NCBI RefSeq assembly: GCF_030253575.1
Contig: NC_080568.1
Span: 19,802,501-19,866,500, forward strand
Direction: 5' to 3'
Origin: Rhododendron vialii
Taxonomy: Eukaryota; Streptophyta; Magnoliopsida; Ericales; Ericaceae
DNA length: 64,000 nucleotides
The notes beneath the pieces are model-generated. The model made no database searches. It was not told the DNA's origin and was given only the letters and a program-made list of their open reading frames with translations. This document shows, one piece after another, positions 38,758 to 50,967 of this stretch. How positions within the stretch are numbered: position 1 is the stretch's first letter; every line of letters begins with the position of its first letter. A program made the position numbers and the translations under genes.

Positions 38758-39018
38758 GTGTCTCACCGTGCACTGGTTGAATTTGTTGAAAGGGAAAATT
38801 ATATACCAGTCAGTGTTGGAGAGAGAAAAAAATTATACCGATTTAGTGGTCTCGAGTTCAGAAATGATCACCAGAAACATGGCATCGATCCCTACCAATA
38901 TATGATAACTATTACTTGTCCAGACCATTTTGCCTTTGTCTTAGGGTACTGTAAGTCCAATAAAAACAAGAAACAAGTACATGAAGTAGAGAGTAAATCC
39001 ATCTACAACAAAGGGTAA
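38758..39018 (+). CDS. Unrecognised ORF, 86 codons
   Basis: The frame opens at a GTG (38758) and lies inside a longer open stretch; it reads GERKKLYRFSGLEFRNDHQK and HGIDPYQYMITITCPDHFAF. The residue mix looks protein-like, but I recognise no domain, see no splice signals that extend it, and cannot fix a start codon. It may be a gene or transposon fragment. Confidence 0.25.
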   Translation: MSHRALVEFVERENYIPVSVGERKKLYRFSGLEFRNDHQKHGIDPYQYMITITCPDHFAFVLGYCKSNKNKKQVHEVESKSIYNKG

Positions 39019-39602
39019 CCCCAAAAATGCTGACGCGGAATTCACAATAGATTAGTTAGCGTATTAGTTCAAACAAGATAAACAACTTGAGTCCACAAGC
39101 AAATCTTGCGCACAAGGAAAAAAGAGAGAAATTCGGAGTAATTTATTGATGTAGAAGATGATCAAAACATTTCAATACTTTCCTAAAACGGTAAAAAACT
39201 TAAATTGAAGGCCTAAACGAAGGAATTGGGCCGAAAAATACTATGGCTCACGACTTAGAGTGGCGAGTCTTGACTGTAACGCGAAAATAAATCAGCCCAT
39301 CAAGTTTGGGCCCGATTAGAGCTTGTCCGAATTTTTTCAAATCGGGAAATCTGCAATTAAGCATCGTTTGAACTTCTGAGGCTTCGATCGGTCCAATTTA
39401 TCATGAAATTGGGTCTCCACATGTTCTATATCAAATGCTCACCCTTAGTGAGCCCATTGATTAATTACTCTCTGAGGGATATGTAGTCTGTAGAGGTGCA
39501 AATCTTACATTAAGAAAAAGAAAAGAAAAAAAAGTTCATAAAGTTATGGCAGCATCTCCTGATACGTAGGGCAAGTCCAAAAATGAAAATTCAAGTAGGC
39601 CC

Positions 39603-39944
39603 ATAAAGTGATTACTCTCTTGCGGAATGTGCATGCTTTTTGGGATCATTAAAAAAAATATAAATAAAACAAGAAACAAGCAATATTCTCGCGTTTCTTA
39701 AATTTGTTAGAGTTGCACTCTAAAAAGTCTTGGGGTATTTTCGGGTAAAAAGGCCCGGCCAAGTCACGTACACCATGTAGTGATCATTATTATTATAGGC
39801 AATTTTTTTAAAAGTCAGACACTCTTAAAAAAGTCAAACATAAGATAAACAAATCGGGATGAAAAGAGTAGTTCTTACCATGTTCAGGTGATTTCAGAAC
39901 TTCCAAAAAGCATGCACATTCCGCAGAGAGTATAATAAAGTAAG
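39603..39944. mobile_element. Fold-back structure, possible MITE
   Basis: TGCGGAATGTGCATGCTTTT near 39620 reappears inverted as AAAAGCATGCACATTCCGCA near 39905. The arms span about 35-40 bp with extra pairing in the flanks (ATTACTCTC / GAGAGTATAAT). No target duplication was identified. Confidence 0.55.
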
Positions 39945-40169
39945 AGAACTTCCAACCACTGAATCAGTAATTTATTAGTGGGGATTTTCCCATTGTTCAC
40001 TTCAAACTATGATGTGAATATATAGTGTCCGCATGAGTGTTGAATAATCCACTCGAAGGGGGTAAAGCAGTTATGACTTCTTCTTCCTTTTTTTGCCAAG
40101 TTATATACATTAACGAGGGAGATATATAGTTAATGAATTGTCTATAGAGGTTAAAAGCATGTTCATAGT

Positions 40170-40262
40170 CTTAAACCACAAACATTTTTGACAGAATTCG
40201 AACCCTAACCTCCTATAAAGAAAGGACTAGGACATACTACCATTGAGAGCTACAAGACCTTT
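40170..40262 (-). mobile_element. tRNA-derived SINE-like unit
   Basis: On the minus strand, TAGCTCTCAATGGTAGTATG (A-box-like) is followed about 45 bp on by GGTTCGAATTC, a near-perfect B box. The tail and ends are not defined. Confidence 0.6.
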
Positions 40263-41325
40263 GACAAACAATTATGACTTTGCCTACCTTCTTTAGTGGA
40301 GTATTACTCTATTTTATACAGCTTTCTTTTATTGACTAGACCTTAGCACGCTAGTTTTTAAAATTTATTGGGTGCCCCTGCCTCAACATCACTTAATGAT
40401 GTTGGTGGTGGTGTGGGGGAGGGGGGTTGGGTGGTGGTTCTTCATTGTATAGATATTAATTCTACACAAAAATGTACGTTGTTAAGAGGTGTTGGGGCAC
40501 TACTTGGCATTAGTTGGTAATGTTCCAAAACTAGGTAAATAGTACCCCCATTAGTTAAAAATGCAACATGAACTTACAAAATTGGTAGCAAACGAGCATC
40601 GATGGCTTTTGATTACAACATTACTTTTGTTTCTATTAACTTATTATGATCCGGAAAGTCTATTAAACCAACTTGCACAATAACACGCACACATGCTTAT
40701 GCGGCATTGTATTACTGGGTAGTGTAAAATGGCATTTCATAAATTACCCGATGATACAGTACCACCTAAGTATGGTGCATGTGCATATTATTGCGCAAAA
40801 TGCATGTTACTATGTAGGGCTTGTTTGTTGGAGGGAGAAGGGGGTAGGATTGGGTGGGCCCGGGATAAACTAAGAAGGGTTGGTCTTTATCCGATGTTGG
40901 TTTGCCCTTAATCAGCAACCAGATTGCTTATCCCATCCCACACCTTATTGTTAGCTTATCTGGTAGTTGGGAATTACCAACATTTCCCCCAAAACCCTCT
41001 TAAGTGTTTTTTGTATTTTCCTTGCAAAGATTCTACAAAGACAATCAAGTAATTTGTCATATTATTTCTTTATCCACCTACCCTTATCCACTCATATCAA
41101 CTACCAAACAAACTCCTTAGCTAACATGCACCCTCTTCTTAACTAATGCTCCTTATACCATATACATTTCTTGTTACCATCCTTTCTTAAACCACAAAAC
41201 TTTATTCACCCGACAAACAGGCTGTTCATTAAACATGAAAGGATGCTCGTCACTTTTTGAGGAGATGAGGATAAAGTGAGGGGTGTGGGTCAAATATGGT
41301 AAATTCGGTTGGTTCATGTATTTTC

Positions 41326-41685
41326 CCGTTAGGCTAAATAAGCCAATTGGCTTATTTTTTTGTTCTTATTCAATTTTTTTTTGTATTTGTTAGTTTTTCG
41401 TTAATTTTTGGGGATTATTGCATCGTCATAACAAGAGGAATCTAAAAAGTAAAAAAATTACGATCGAAACCTAATTTTTTCGAATAAAGACAAAAATAAG
41501 CCAAAAAGCCAATTTTTTCGTATTTATTCAAAAAAAATTGGATTTCGATCATAATTTTACTTTTTAAATTCCTCTCATCATAATAACGCAATAATCCCCA
41601 AAAAATTGACGAAAAACTAACATAAAAGAAAAAAAATTTGAATAAGAACAAAAAAATAAGCCAATTGACTTATTTAACCGAACGG
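41326..41685. mobile_element. 360-bp palindromic MITE
   Basis: The left half (CCGTTAGGCTAAATAAGCCA...) is almost the exact inverse of the right half (...TTGACTTATTTAACCGAACGG). Matching internal blocks include TTGGGGATTATTGC / GCAATAATCCCCAA and CGATCGAAACCTAATTTTTT against its inverse. The hairpin stem would be about 170 bp. No target duplication was confidently seen. Confidence 0.85.
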
Positions 41686-42228
41686 ATATTCTCTATTGTA
41701 CTTCCGGTCACCAAATGTAAATAGTATGTGACCCGCCCTGTTTCAAAGTTTTTATTTTCTTTTTTGTCATTCGTTAATCTACTCTATCCTAAAAAAAGAA
41801 AAAAGAACTTGAGGAGGGGAATGAGTACTTACGGGAATCAAACACTGCTCATGTGCATGGAAGTATAAGAGATGCACCAACTACAATACTCCACTCCACT
41901 TACCCCCATTTCAAAGTGTGACCATTACGAAATCATGCAATTTTCAAATAAACGAAACAATAATTTATGTGCAAAAATTTATAATTTCCTGTACCAATTT
42001 AAAAATGTAGTTGAGATATTTAAATCGGTGCAAAAAGATTTTAAAAATTGCATGAAAAATAATTTTATTTAGCTCCACTTTAATTACTCCGTATTTGGTG
42101 TGACCGAATATCAACAAACGAGACTGAATATGACGTGATGGTCCCGAAACACCGGATAAATTTCCATACACCCTCCTCTTATTTATATGCATAATATTAT
42201 TCTAAGTGTTCCTCATAACATAGAAAAG

Positions 42229-45200
42229 ATGTTCATGTTCTCAACTTGCATAAACCAACTAAAAGCCCAACCCCTATGGATACTTCTTCTCTCCTCTCTT
42301 GGCTTCCTCTCTATCCTCAAACACACCATCTCTCTCCTCAAATGGCTCTTCATCACACTCCTACGGCCTCCCAAAACCCTCAAGAACTACGGTTCTTGGG
42401 CTCTCATCACTGGCTCCACTGACGGCATTGGAAAGGCCTTTGCTTTCCAACTGGCCCAAAATGGCCTAGACCTCATCCTGGTCAGCAGAAACTCCCCAAA
42501 ACTCAACTCAGTCTCGAGTGAGATTCAAGCTAAGTACCCACGTACGAAAGTGAAGGTGGTGGTGGTAGATTTTTCGGGCGATGTCAAGGAGGGAGCCGGA
42601 GCGGTGGAGGAGGTGGTGAGAGGGTTGGACGTGGGTATTTTGGTGAATAATGTGGGTGTTTCGTACCCGGCGGCGAGGTTCTTCAGCGAGGTGGAGGAGG
42701 AGGTGTGGAGGAAGGTGGTTAGGGTAAATTTGGAAGGTACGACTAGAGTTACAAGAGCAGTTTTAGGAGGGATGGTCGAAAGGAAGAGAGGTGCTATTGT
42801 TAGCATTGGCTCCGGTGCGGCTATTGTTGTGCCTTCTCATCCTCTCTATGCTATCTATGCTGCTACCAAAGCGTACGTATGCCTCTCTCTCTCTCTCTCA
42901 TCTTTTTTCCGAAGAACCAGTACGTACATCAGTGTGTGTATATATATATATATAGTAAGCTTATAATGCGGATCTCCACATCCAAGCAAAATGCGGACCA
43001 CCGCATTTCTTCCCTTTTCCGATTGAATTTTGATGATCCGAGCCGTTCAATATGTTCAGAGCGTGATTTTAAAGGTAGCCGCCAGAAATCGGCAAAAAAA
43101 ATGACCAGGAAGGGCTTGATTTGAGCAGTTTTTATTTGAACCGTTCAATAAAAAATAAACAAAAAACTGCTTGGATGAAGCCCTTTCCGATTTTCTTTTT
43201 TGCAAATTTAGCACGGGTACCCTAAAAATCACGTTCTGAACATATTGAGCGGCTCGGATCATCGAAATTCGATCGGAAAAGGAGAGGTCCGCACTTTGCT
43301 TGGATGTGGAGGTCCGCATTAGAAGCTCTTACTATATATATATGAAACTGAAAAAATTAAAACAACACCACAAAACGCCTGTCGAAAAGAATTCTTCAAA
43401 ATTGGTTCTAGAAAGAGACATTACCAAATTAATTGTAGCAAAATAAAGTTGCACTTGCAAACTTTCGGTGATCTGACCTTGCTCGGTTAAGGGTTTTAGA
43501 TTTTGGATTCTAATCATTATCCTATTTCTCTCTATACTCATTACCTACAAATCTAACTCCAAAATTCCAAAACGAAGAGGGGATCTTCAATTTTGATAAG
43601 GCGAATTCACATTTTCAAAGCACAGCCAAACAAAACCTTCAATTTTACTTACCAAAAAAAAAAAAAAAAATACCTTTCAATTTCGTTTGAAAAATAAAGT
43701 TAAATGGAACATTTAAATAAATATGTATATGTCGATTTTATTCTAATTCTCGCTGTCGATGGTACTCCAGTTCTTCATGATATATATTGTGCTGAAAGAG
43801 CTTTTTCTACAATTCTAATCACTAATGGTCAGCCCAGACTTTTCAGGGGTTTAAAGTGAAAATAAAAAATAAGGCCTTTTTGTTGGACTATTATTTAGGG
43901 ATAAAAAAGTACAAGGGACCCTTGAAATTCAAAAAATTTTTGAGGCTTAAAGTGGTCGACCAACACAAGTTTTAGCTGAGGACCGGCTCATTAGAAAAAA
44001 AATTATTTCTACTAGCACATTGTGCTTGATTTCTCCGGCGGGCTAAATAATTTAATTGCAGTGAATTCGATGGAGTGCGAAGTCAACGAGTTAAACGTCA
44101 CATGAACTTGTAACGGAAGGGAAAATAAATTTTTTTTTACCATTCTAGCCTTCTAGGAAAAGAAATTCAGTGACATTTTTTTGACTAACTATTACTTTTC
44201 CTTGCCCTAAACATTTTCAAACTCTTATTCAAGTAGCATTATAATTGATTGTTTCAAATTATGGCTTAAAAAAAATATTTGATTTCGTAATTGTTTGCCA
44301 TTATTAATTTTTTACATAATCGAGGTGGTGAAATTGCATGCGAAGCAGATATATTGATAAAATTTCAAGATGCCTGTACGTGGAATACAAGCAGTTTGGG
44401 ATAGATGTGCAGTGCCAGGTACGTACGAATGTATGCATCCATAACTTAGTTAATTATTACCTTTCTAGTAATTTTTTGAGCTTCAGTTTACTAAAGAGAA
44501 CATTTGGCCTAAAAACATTTTACCAAAGCTTAAAAACGTTCCCTGAAAAATATTTTGACTTTTATGATTTTTTTTTTCTTTTGTCAAGTTTCATCTAAAT
44601 ATATATATATATATATATATATTGTTCTTCTTGTCGAGATTCATAAATAAGATAGAATCAAGTGATATTAAACTAATAAAGTTCGGAAACAAGCTCCTTC
44701 AAGTAAGTTTTTTTTGGTAATACGTCTCCTGTTTTAAACGCCCATTTGTAGTGTTGACCTGACTTTCCTTTTCTTTTATTAAGTCGACTTAAATTTCATT
44801 TTGCAAAAGTCAATAGTGTTAGTCATAGTTTTTTTTTTTTTTTGCTCGGCAAAAGAGAATTTAAATTAAAGATGGGCCCCTTTCCACTAAGAAAAATAAG
44901 ATAAGTACAAATTTTTTAAATTAAAGATGATGTATATATAGTGAGAGAATGACCTATTTCGTAAAGTAAAAAATTAAGTAGTTAAAAAATAAGAACTTTA
45001 ACGGAACGAGTTAAACTCTTGTCAAATACAATGACGTACATGTTGCCTACAACTATACTATACCGCTCTACCTTTTTTTTTTGCTCAGCAAACGAAACAA
45101 ATTTATTAAATCTCGAAAGGGGTACATCGAGGATAGAAAGGGATGAGCAAACTAGCTCAAACCGAAAACATGAAAAACAAAAGAAGAAATGAAAAGGCCA

Positions 45201-46750
45201 TAAAAAATTAGTAATGTAATTAGTAACAAAGGTACTGAATACTGATAATGGCGAGACAAAATCTTTGATGGATAAAGTTACCACTACGTACTTTTATTTC
45301 GAAGAATATATCTATATATATAGACACACACACACTGCAAAAAGTATCAAGACATTCCACATCCAAAAATAAAATACTATGTCCAAGCATGTTCGTTTAA
45401 AATGTGCTCACTCTGTAGTGCCTTGGGAAAATATTTGATTGTGGTATTTTTGAAAACATTTAAACTTTCTTTAAAAACTCAAAAGGAAAAAAAAATGTCT
45501 AATTTTGAAAACAAACCCTCATAAAAAAACAAAAGGTAGTTGTAAAAAGTAATAAAAAAAAAACCCAGATAATATTAAATTTTGTACGAAGATATTATAA
45601 TTATTTGCATTTTTCCATAGAAAGACAAGTTCTCCGTATAAAGCAAACACAATAAAAAGAAAGAATAGCTACTTCTAAAGGACTGCTCGCGAGATGAGTC
45701 TTCATCTTTAGAACAATTTCAATTGTCAAAACAATATTGCTAAGGTGCCAAACATCTAATATGCTTCATTACATTAATATATAGGAAAAGAATGTATTGA
45801 GAGATCTTCGTAGAGTAGCATAAGACTTTCTTCTTCTTTTTAATCGGTAGCATAAGACTTTTCTAGTGCTGCTACTCGCAAAAATTAAACCTACCTCTCA
45901 ACCTCTTCATAATTTAATAGAAGATAATAATATAAACAACCAATTCTCACTACCAATCTTTTCAAGCTCACTTTTTTCCTTTTATCAGCAAAAATAATGT
46001 CATTCATCACAAAAAAACAAAATGCAATTAGTACACTACAGTAGGAAAAGAACAACATAGAGAGAGAGAGCCTCAAAGAGTGCACAATACCCTCGTACTA
46101 CTGCTGCTCACAAAAACTTAACCTACATCTCCGCCTCTCGAATTTTTCTATTATTTCAAAAGGAAAACAACCGAAAAAGAAAAACATCTAGCAAAGAGCT
46201 AACTCAGAGAAACACCCAAACTGCAACACCCCTCGAACCACCGGCCCCCAACCCGCAACACCCAAGACCACTGCCACTGCCACCGCCCTCAGAAACCCGC
46301 CACCGCTGCTGCCCTCAAGACGCCACAAACAGAACTCTTTTCAAGCTCACTTGCTTCCATATCAACTACATTTATTAGCTGGCATAAAGCAGAATGATTG
46401 TACACAATAGTGTAATTGGCACCCATTATTGCTTCTAGCTAGTACTCCTAATATGCAGCTTAATTTTACATGGTACTGTGGTCCTGCTCAATATACAGGT
46501 ACCGTTATATGTTTCGACGAAAATGGCTTCTCGAATCGCATTGATTGAAAGATCGTCATTCTTCATCCCATCAGCCGATAATTATGCACAAGCCGCGGTT
46601 CAACAGATCGGATATGGACCAAGGTGCACTCCTTACTGGACACACTCAGTCCAGTGGTTCCTTGCTTCGTTACTGCCGGAATCCGTCCTCGATTGGTGGC
46701 GGCTGTCCATCGGAATCAGAAGGCGGGAAATGTCGTTACACGACGAATAA
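42229..46750 (+). CDS. KCR2: Very-long-chain 3-ketoacyl-CoA reductase, KCR2-like
   Basis: Three exons, 42229-42872, 44349-44418 and 46499-46750, give 321 aa (Arabidopsis KCR1 has 318). An N-terminal hydrophobic anchor (about 15-45) is followed by a classical short-chain dehydrogenase: TGSTDGIG (61-68, NADPH binding), NNVG (140-143), S195 and YAATK (Y210, K214, catalytic), then VPLYVSTKM and a hydrophobic WFLASLLPESVLDWW segment. Role (family): reduces 3-ketoacyl-CoA in the ER fatty-acid elongase complex, feeding wax, sphingolipid and suberin synthesis. Blocks such as PSHPLYAIYAATKAY, EYKQFGIDVQCQ and WRLSIGIRRR favour KCR2 over KCR1. Start: the ATG at 42229 fits family length; an in-frame ATG at 42187 would add 14 residues and one at 42235 would remove two. 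The C-terminus (MSLHDE) lacks the lysine-rich end of KCR1. Intron 1 holds a palindromic MITE and intron 2 LINE debris. Confidence 0.93.
42955..43332. mobile_element. Palindromic (TA)n-lodged MITE, copy 3
   Basis: Same core as the copies at 15204 and 15635: TGATGATCCGAGCCGTTCAA, GCGTGATTTTAAAGGTAGCC and GAAATCGGCAAAAAAAATGA, recurring inverted on the right. The outer arms here differ from the other copies (GTAAGCTTATAATGCGGATC) but pair with each other. Short TA tracts abut both ends. In KCR2 intron 1. Confidence 0.88.
45069..45290 (-). mobile_element. L1-type LINE 3' fragment in KCR2 intron 2
   Basis: On the minus strand the sequence runs CCTCGATGTACCCCTTTCGA, GATTTAATAAATTTGTTTCG, TTTGCTGAGC and an A-run, resembling the 3' end and poly(A) tail of plant L1 LINEs. 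A shorter similar tail lies near 44830. Confidence 0.5.
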
Positions 46751-47039
46751 TTAATCTGAGTCCGATTTAGCTCCAGTTGGTAGCTATAATTGAATAATCT
46801 CGCCCAGTTTCAATTTGATATTATTTGGCCTGATTTTCTTTGTTGCTTATAGTTGTTGGTAGAGAGAAAATGGATGAAAATTGACGTAAACTTACACCAT
46901 TTGATTTCCCATATATCCGGTTCCCTGGTGTGTTTCTCTCGATTTCTGTTGATTTTGGGTTTGCTTTTTGTCAAAATTTTATTATCATTGCTTAGTGATT
47001 TTTAAACACACTAGGCATTATTAATGATCTTTGGGTTTG

Positions 47040-47740
47040 CTTTTGGTTAAACTGAGTATATAATGTATAAGTTTAGTGGAACAATACGCATGAAGAAAGA
47101 GTTATGATCCAAGACCAGGAGATATTAAAGAGTGATCATTTTAGGTATTTAGATTCAATTATTAGTAGAAATAGAGAGATTGCAAATGATGTGACCCATA
47201 GGATTCAAACGGGGTGGCTCAAGTGGAGGAGCACTACTGGTGTACTATGTGACAAGAGGGTACCCACAAAATTAAAGAAAAAAATCTATGGAACTGTCAT
47301 TAGACCAGTGATACTTTACGGGACAGAATGTTGGTCTATTAAGGAACAACAAGTGAGCAAGATAAGTGTATTGAAAATGAGAATGTTGAGGTTGATGTGT
47401 GGTAAGACTAGACGAGATAGGATTAAAAATGAAACGGTTCGTGAGATGGTAGGTGTACCTATATAGAAGAGGTTGAGGAAAAATAGGCTAAGGTGGTTTG
47501 AGCATATCTACCGTAGACCAAAAGATGCAGTAATTAAGAGAGCGGATAGGATAACTTTGGGTAGCAATGCTACGGGGATGGGTAGACCTAAAATGACATT
47601 AGATGTTGTTGTGCGCAAAAATATGAGTATAATGGGTTTGTGTGAACAAATAGCACTTGACAGAGCTCAATGGAGGAAAATGGTTTATATAGCCAACCCC
47701 AAGTGATTTTGACATAAGACTCGGTTTGGTTTGGTTTGGG
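47040..47740 (+). mobile_element. 5'-truncated LINE (RTE-type) reverse-transcriptase C-terminus
   Basis: Frames at 47104-47466 and 47473-47706 read FRYLDSIISRNREIANDVTH, KWRSTTGVLCDKRVP, VIRPVILYGTECW, LRLMCGKTRRDRI and LRKNRLRWFEHIYRRP, the standard region downstream of the polymerase core in plant RTE-like LINEs. One in-frame TAG (47464) separates the two frames. The end has GGTTTGGTTTGGTTTGGG-type repeats, a usual 3' tail for this clade. Everything 5' of this region is absent, as expected after incomplete reverse transcription. Confidence 0.88.
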
Positions 47741-48013
47741 TTTGCGTTTCGTTAAAGTTTTTGATATTAATCCTTGCTCTAACAAGAGCTGAAAATTGAA
47801 TATTTACTAGTTTATGTAACGCCCCAAGCAGACCATTGATTTAGTATCTTCATTTTGATCCACCAGCCACACCACATGGCCCAAAAGTTTAAACCCAAAG
47901 TATTAGTTGCTGCTCACAAGATTTGTTATATACCCAAAATCATTCATGCAGACTTCCAATGTGAGATAGGGTGTTACAATCTCCGCAACTTAATTTATAG
48001 TCTCGAACCCTCG

Positions 48014-50967
48014 TGTCACGCCCTCGATTTTCAACATAAATAATAAACACTTTTAATAAATAAAGTCCTCGCTGTAATACAAATAATACCCCAAAAGATC
48101 TTTTTGTTCACTGTTCTCAAATAAAATTCAAATATTACATTCCAACTCGAAGGCCCTAAATCATCATAATACCAATATCCTAGGGAAATATTATTACAAT
48201 TTACAAATACTATCTTTCCAAAAAAAATGCTCTTTCAGATCTTGTGCTATGAAATCCTTCTTGAATACTTTTTTAAAGGTTTGGTCACAAATGCACAACA
48301 TGTACTCCATGTCAACTTCCTTGAATCGTACCTGAAAATGATAGGGTGAGCTACACAAGCCCAGTAGGGAAATCTATACGCAAGCTATATGAAAATGTGA
48401 TGAATCATACACCTAGACTGAGTGATGAGACGAGATACCACAAAGAAACGTGAGTTTTCCACCACAAACGAGCATACTACAACCAGGAGATCATAATTTC
48501 ATAAAGGTATTCCTAACAGCTCATACGTCAAACTAGAAGCATAAACCAACTCGAATTATCCTAATTAGACCACAACTTATCCTCAACCGTCACTTGTCCA
48601 TCGCTACGCAATTACTCCATTTTGCCTCGATCCATACGAATATGTGATGATCATGCACCAACAGTGGTAGGTGAGCAACATTATATATGTACAACGAACC
48701 CTAAGACGCTAATAACAATGAGTATATCTATCAGCAGAACAACACAAACATATCATTGGATTTCCTTTTTTTTAACATAATTGGTTTATCTTTCATTTCT
48801 CAAGTATTAGCCACTCCATGCAACAAGAACTAGTTTCCTTGATTTGTACCGAACAAGAGGCTCAGCGAGGAAGAATAGTAATCCAAGATACGGTTCAAAG
48901 TCGAACGACAAGCCAAACATTAGATTAACAACTTTATCTCTCTTTTCATTTCTCAAGCAACACAGGTCATAAGTCTAGCTCAACCAATCAACAATGCGTG
49001 ATATGTGATGCAAAGCAATGCACCGGGCAATGTTAGGCCCCGTAACCCCCGCCAAGGTCCCACCAAGAAGGTGAACCGGGCTCCGTCCATATTGACGTGA
49101 ATTCCGAGCGGTGTTGGGCCCCGTAACCCTCGCCAAGGTCCCACCAAGAAGGTGAACCAGGCTCCGTCCATATTGACGTGAATTCCGGGCGGTGTTGGGC
49201 CCCGTAACCCTCGCCAAGGTCCCACCAAGAAGGTGAACCGGGCTCCGTCCATATTGACGTGAATTCCGGGCGGTATTGGGCCCCGTAACCCTCGCCAAGG
49301 TCCCACCAATGAGGTGAACCGGGCTCCGTCCATATTGACGTGAATTCCGGGCGGTATTGGGCCCCGTAACCCTCGCCAAGGTCCCACCAATGAGGTGAAC
49401 CGGGCTCCGTCCATATTGACGTGAATTCCGGGCGGTGTTGGGCCCCGTAACCCTCGCCAAGGTCCCACCAATGAGGTGAACCGGGCTCCGTCCATATTGA
49501 CGTGAATTCCGGGCGGTGTTAGGCCCCGTAACCTTCGTCGACATCCGAAGTTGGATACGACTCCATCCATTGTCCATACACTATGACATGCCACACCATG
49601 ATACATACAAAGTTCGATGTCACACGTAGCCGTAACACTCGAATCATAGGTCCATAAACATCCTTCATTATGCACAATCCATCCATCATCAATCTCACAC
49701 CCATTATCGAGTTAAAACGATTATACAACATCATTAAAAATTGCATACTCAATATTTTTCAATGATTCCAACGCCAAATTATCACCAACTTACTAATATT
49801 TAAAACCCACAAGGACCCATAACCAATAGCATCATTTAACCATAACAAACAATAAAAAGAAAACGCAGCCCGATACCCTGCCCAGATTTTCAGATTTTCG
49901 TTCAATCTTCTAAAAATTACTATAAATCGAGTTCTTAATATTTTTGAGTGATTCCAGTCCCAATAGTTGCGCGATTGAACGAAGCTTAAAAGTCACGAAG
50001 GAACCCTTATCAAATCTGTCCTCAAAGGGTGGTTAAACAGGGGTTTTCCCAGGCTACACGAATCTGTCGCGCAGCATGACAGATTGACACACCTCCACTC
50101 AAACGAACATAACTTTCTGTGTACTAAGAGTTTTAAGACGATTCTAGTGGCAAATGAAAGCTGACTTCAAGACCTTCGAATCGATATAAAGTTTGCATGA
50201 AACGGACATCGGACGAGGAAGTTATGGCCATTCGAAGTGGGCTGACATCCAGAACACGAGACAGATTGCAGACCAGTTTTCTAAAAATCACCATCAATTC
50301 AATTCTCAACGGTTTCGTATGATTCCAGCGGCATTAGAACGGGCTCTAAGTCTACTCTATTTCATACGAAGGAACCAAAATTCAATCATGAGTTTAAGAA
50401 GGCGTAAAACCCCAAAAACAAAGACCCTGTTTCTGCAGAATTTCGGAAATGGAACAAACAACCTCAAACAACGAAACAAAGCACGATCTAGGTACGTAAA
50501 CACCGTATAAACGCATAACAAGAGTAAGAGATCCCTACCTCATGGGTTTTGAGCAAAACCCGAACCTTTGACCAAGTCAACCAAGCTCCCACGCGGTCCG
50601 ATCATGATTTTTCTTGGATATTCGGAAAGCCCATGCGCCGTATAACGACTTTAATTCTTGGGCTTTGTTCGGAATCACGCTCTGAGTAGATGAAATCGAG
50701 GAGAGAAGTGGAGGGAGAGTTTCGGAGGGAGAGAGCCGAGAGAAAGAAAAAAAAAGGAAAATGGGAAAAAATGATTTTTTTCCTGTACGCCCATATACAT
50801 ATACATATATACTTATCACACTTTCACCCCTGCACTTGCAATTATGTCACATTGATCCCCTAATCTTATAACCATGCCTTTATTCAAATTTCCACAATTT
50901 ACGTCATTACTCGATAATTTTAATATTTCTTAAAAAAAAATACGGCCCTAAAATACGGGTCTCTACA
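48014..50967 (-). mobile_element. 2.95-kb solo LTR nested in the TRIM
   Basis: Plus strand starts TGTCACGCCCTCGATTTTC and ends TACGGGTCTCTACA, with a perfect 5-bp duplication CCTCG (48009-48013, 50968-50972). The inverse begins TGTAGAGACCCGTA, as does the solo LTR at 53487, so both belong to one group (probably gypsy-type). It contains an 81-bp minisatellite. No internal region is present. Confidence 0.92.
49030..49530. repeat. 81-bp minisatellite, about six copies, inside the solo LTR
   Basis: The unit includes GGCCCCGTAACCCTCGCCAA, GGTCCCACCAA, GGTGAACCGGGCTCCGTCC and ATTGACGTGAATTCC. As 81 is divisible by three, overlapping minus-strand frames of 200 and 231 codons stay open; they are repeat artefacts, not genes. 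Confidence 0.93.

Larger units (their letters stand above)
38535..41325. other. Intergenic spacer
   Basis: No recognised gene. Contains one unassigned ORF, a fold-back structure and a SINE-like unit, annotated separately, plus a G-rich stretch at about 40396-40438. Confidence 0.5.

Noticed and set aside
43828-43990. Possible small hAT element with CAGCCCAGACTTTTC and GGACCGGCTC ends
   Set aside because: Subterminal TTAAAGTG motifs are suggestive, but no 8-bp duplication was found and the ends match poorly.
46220-46330. CCACCGCC-rich stretch that might encode a proline-rich exon of KCR2
   Set aside because: KCR2 exons 2 and 3 join perfectly without it, and the stretch lacks bounding splice sites in phase.
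48975-49675. Long overlapping minus-strand frames of 200 and 231 codons with repeated VTGPNTARNSRQYGRSP-type peptides
   Set aside because: They arise from an 81-bp minisatellite in an LTR, whose unit length divisible by three keeps several frames open. No domain, no splice context.
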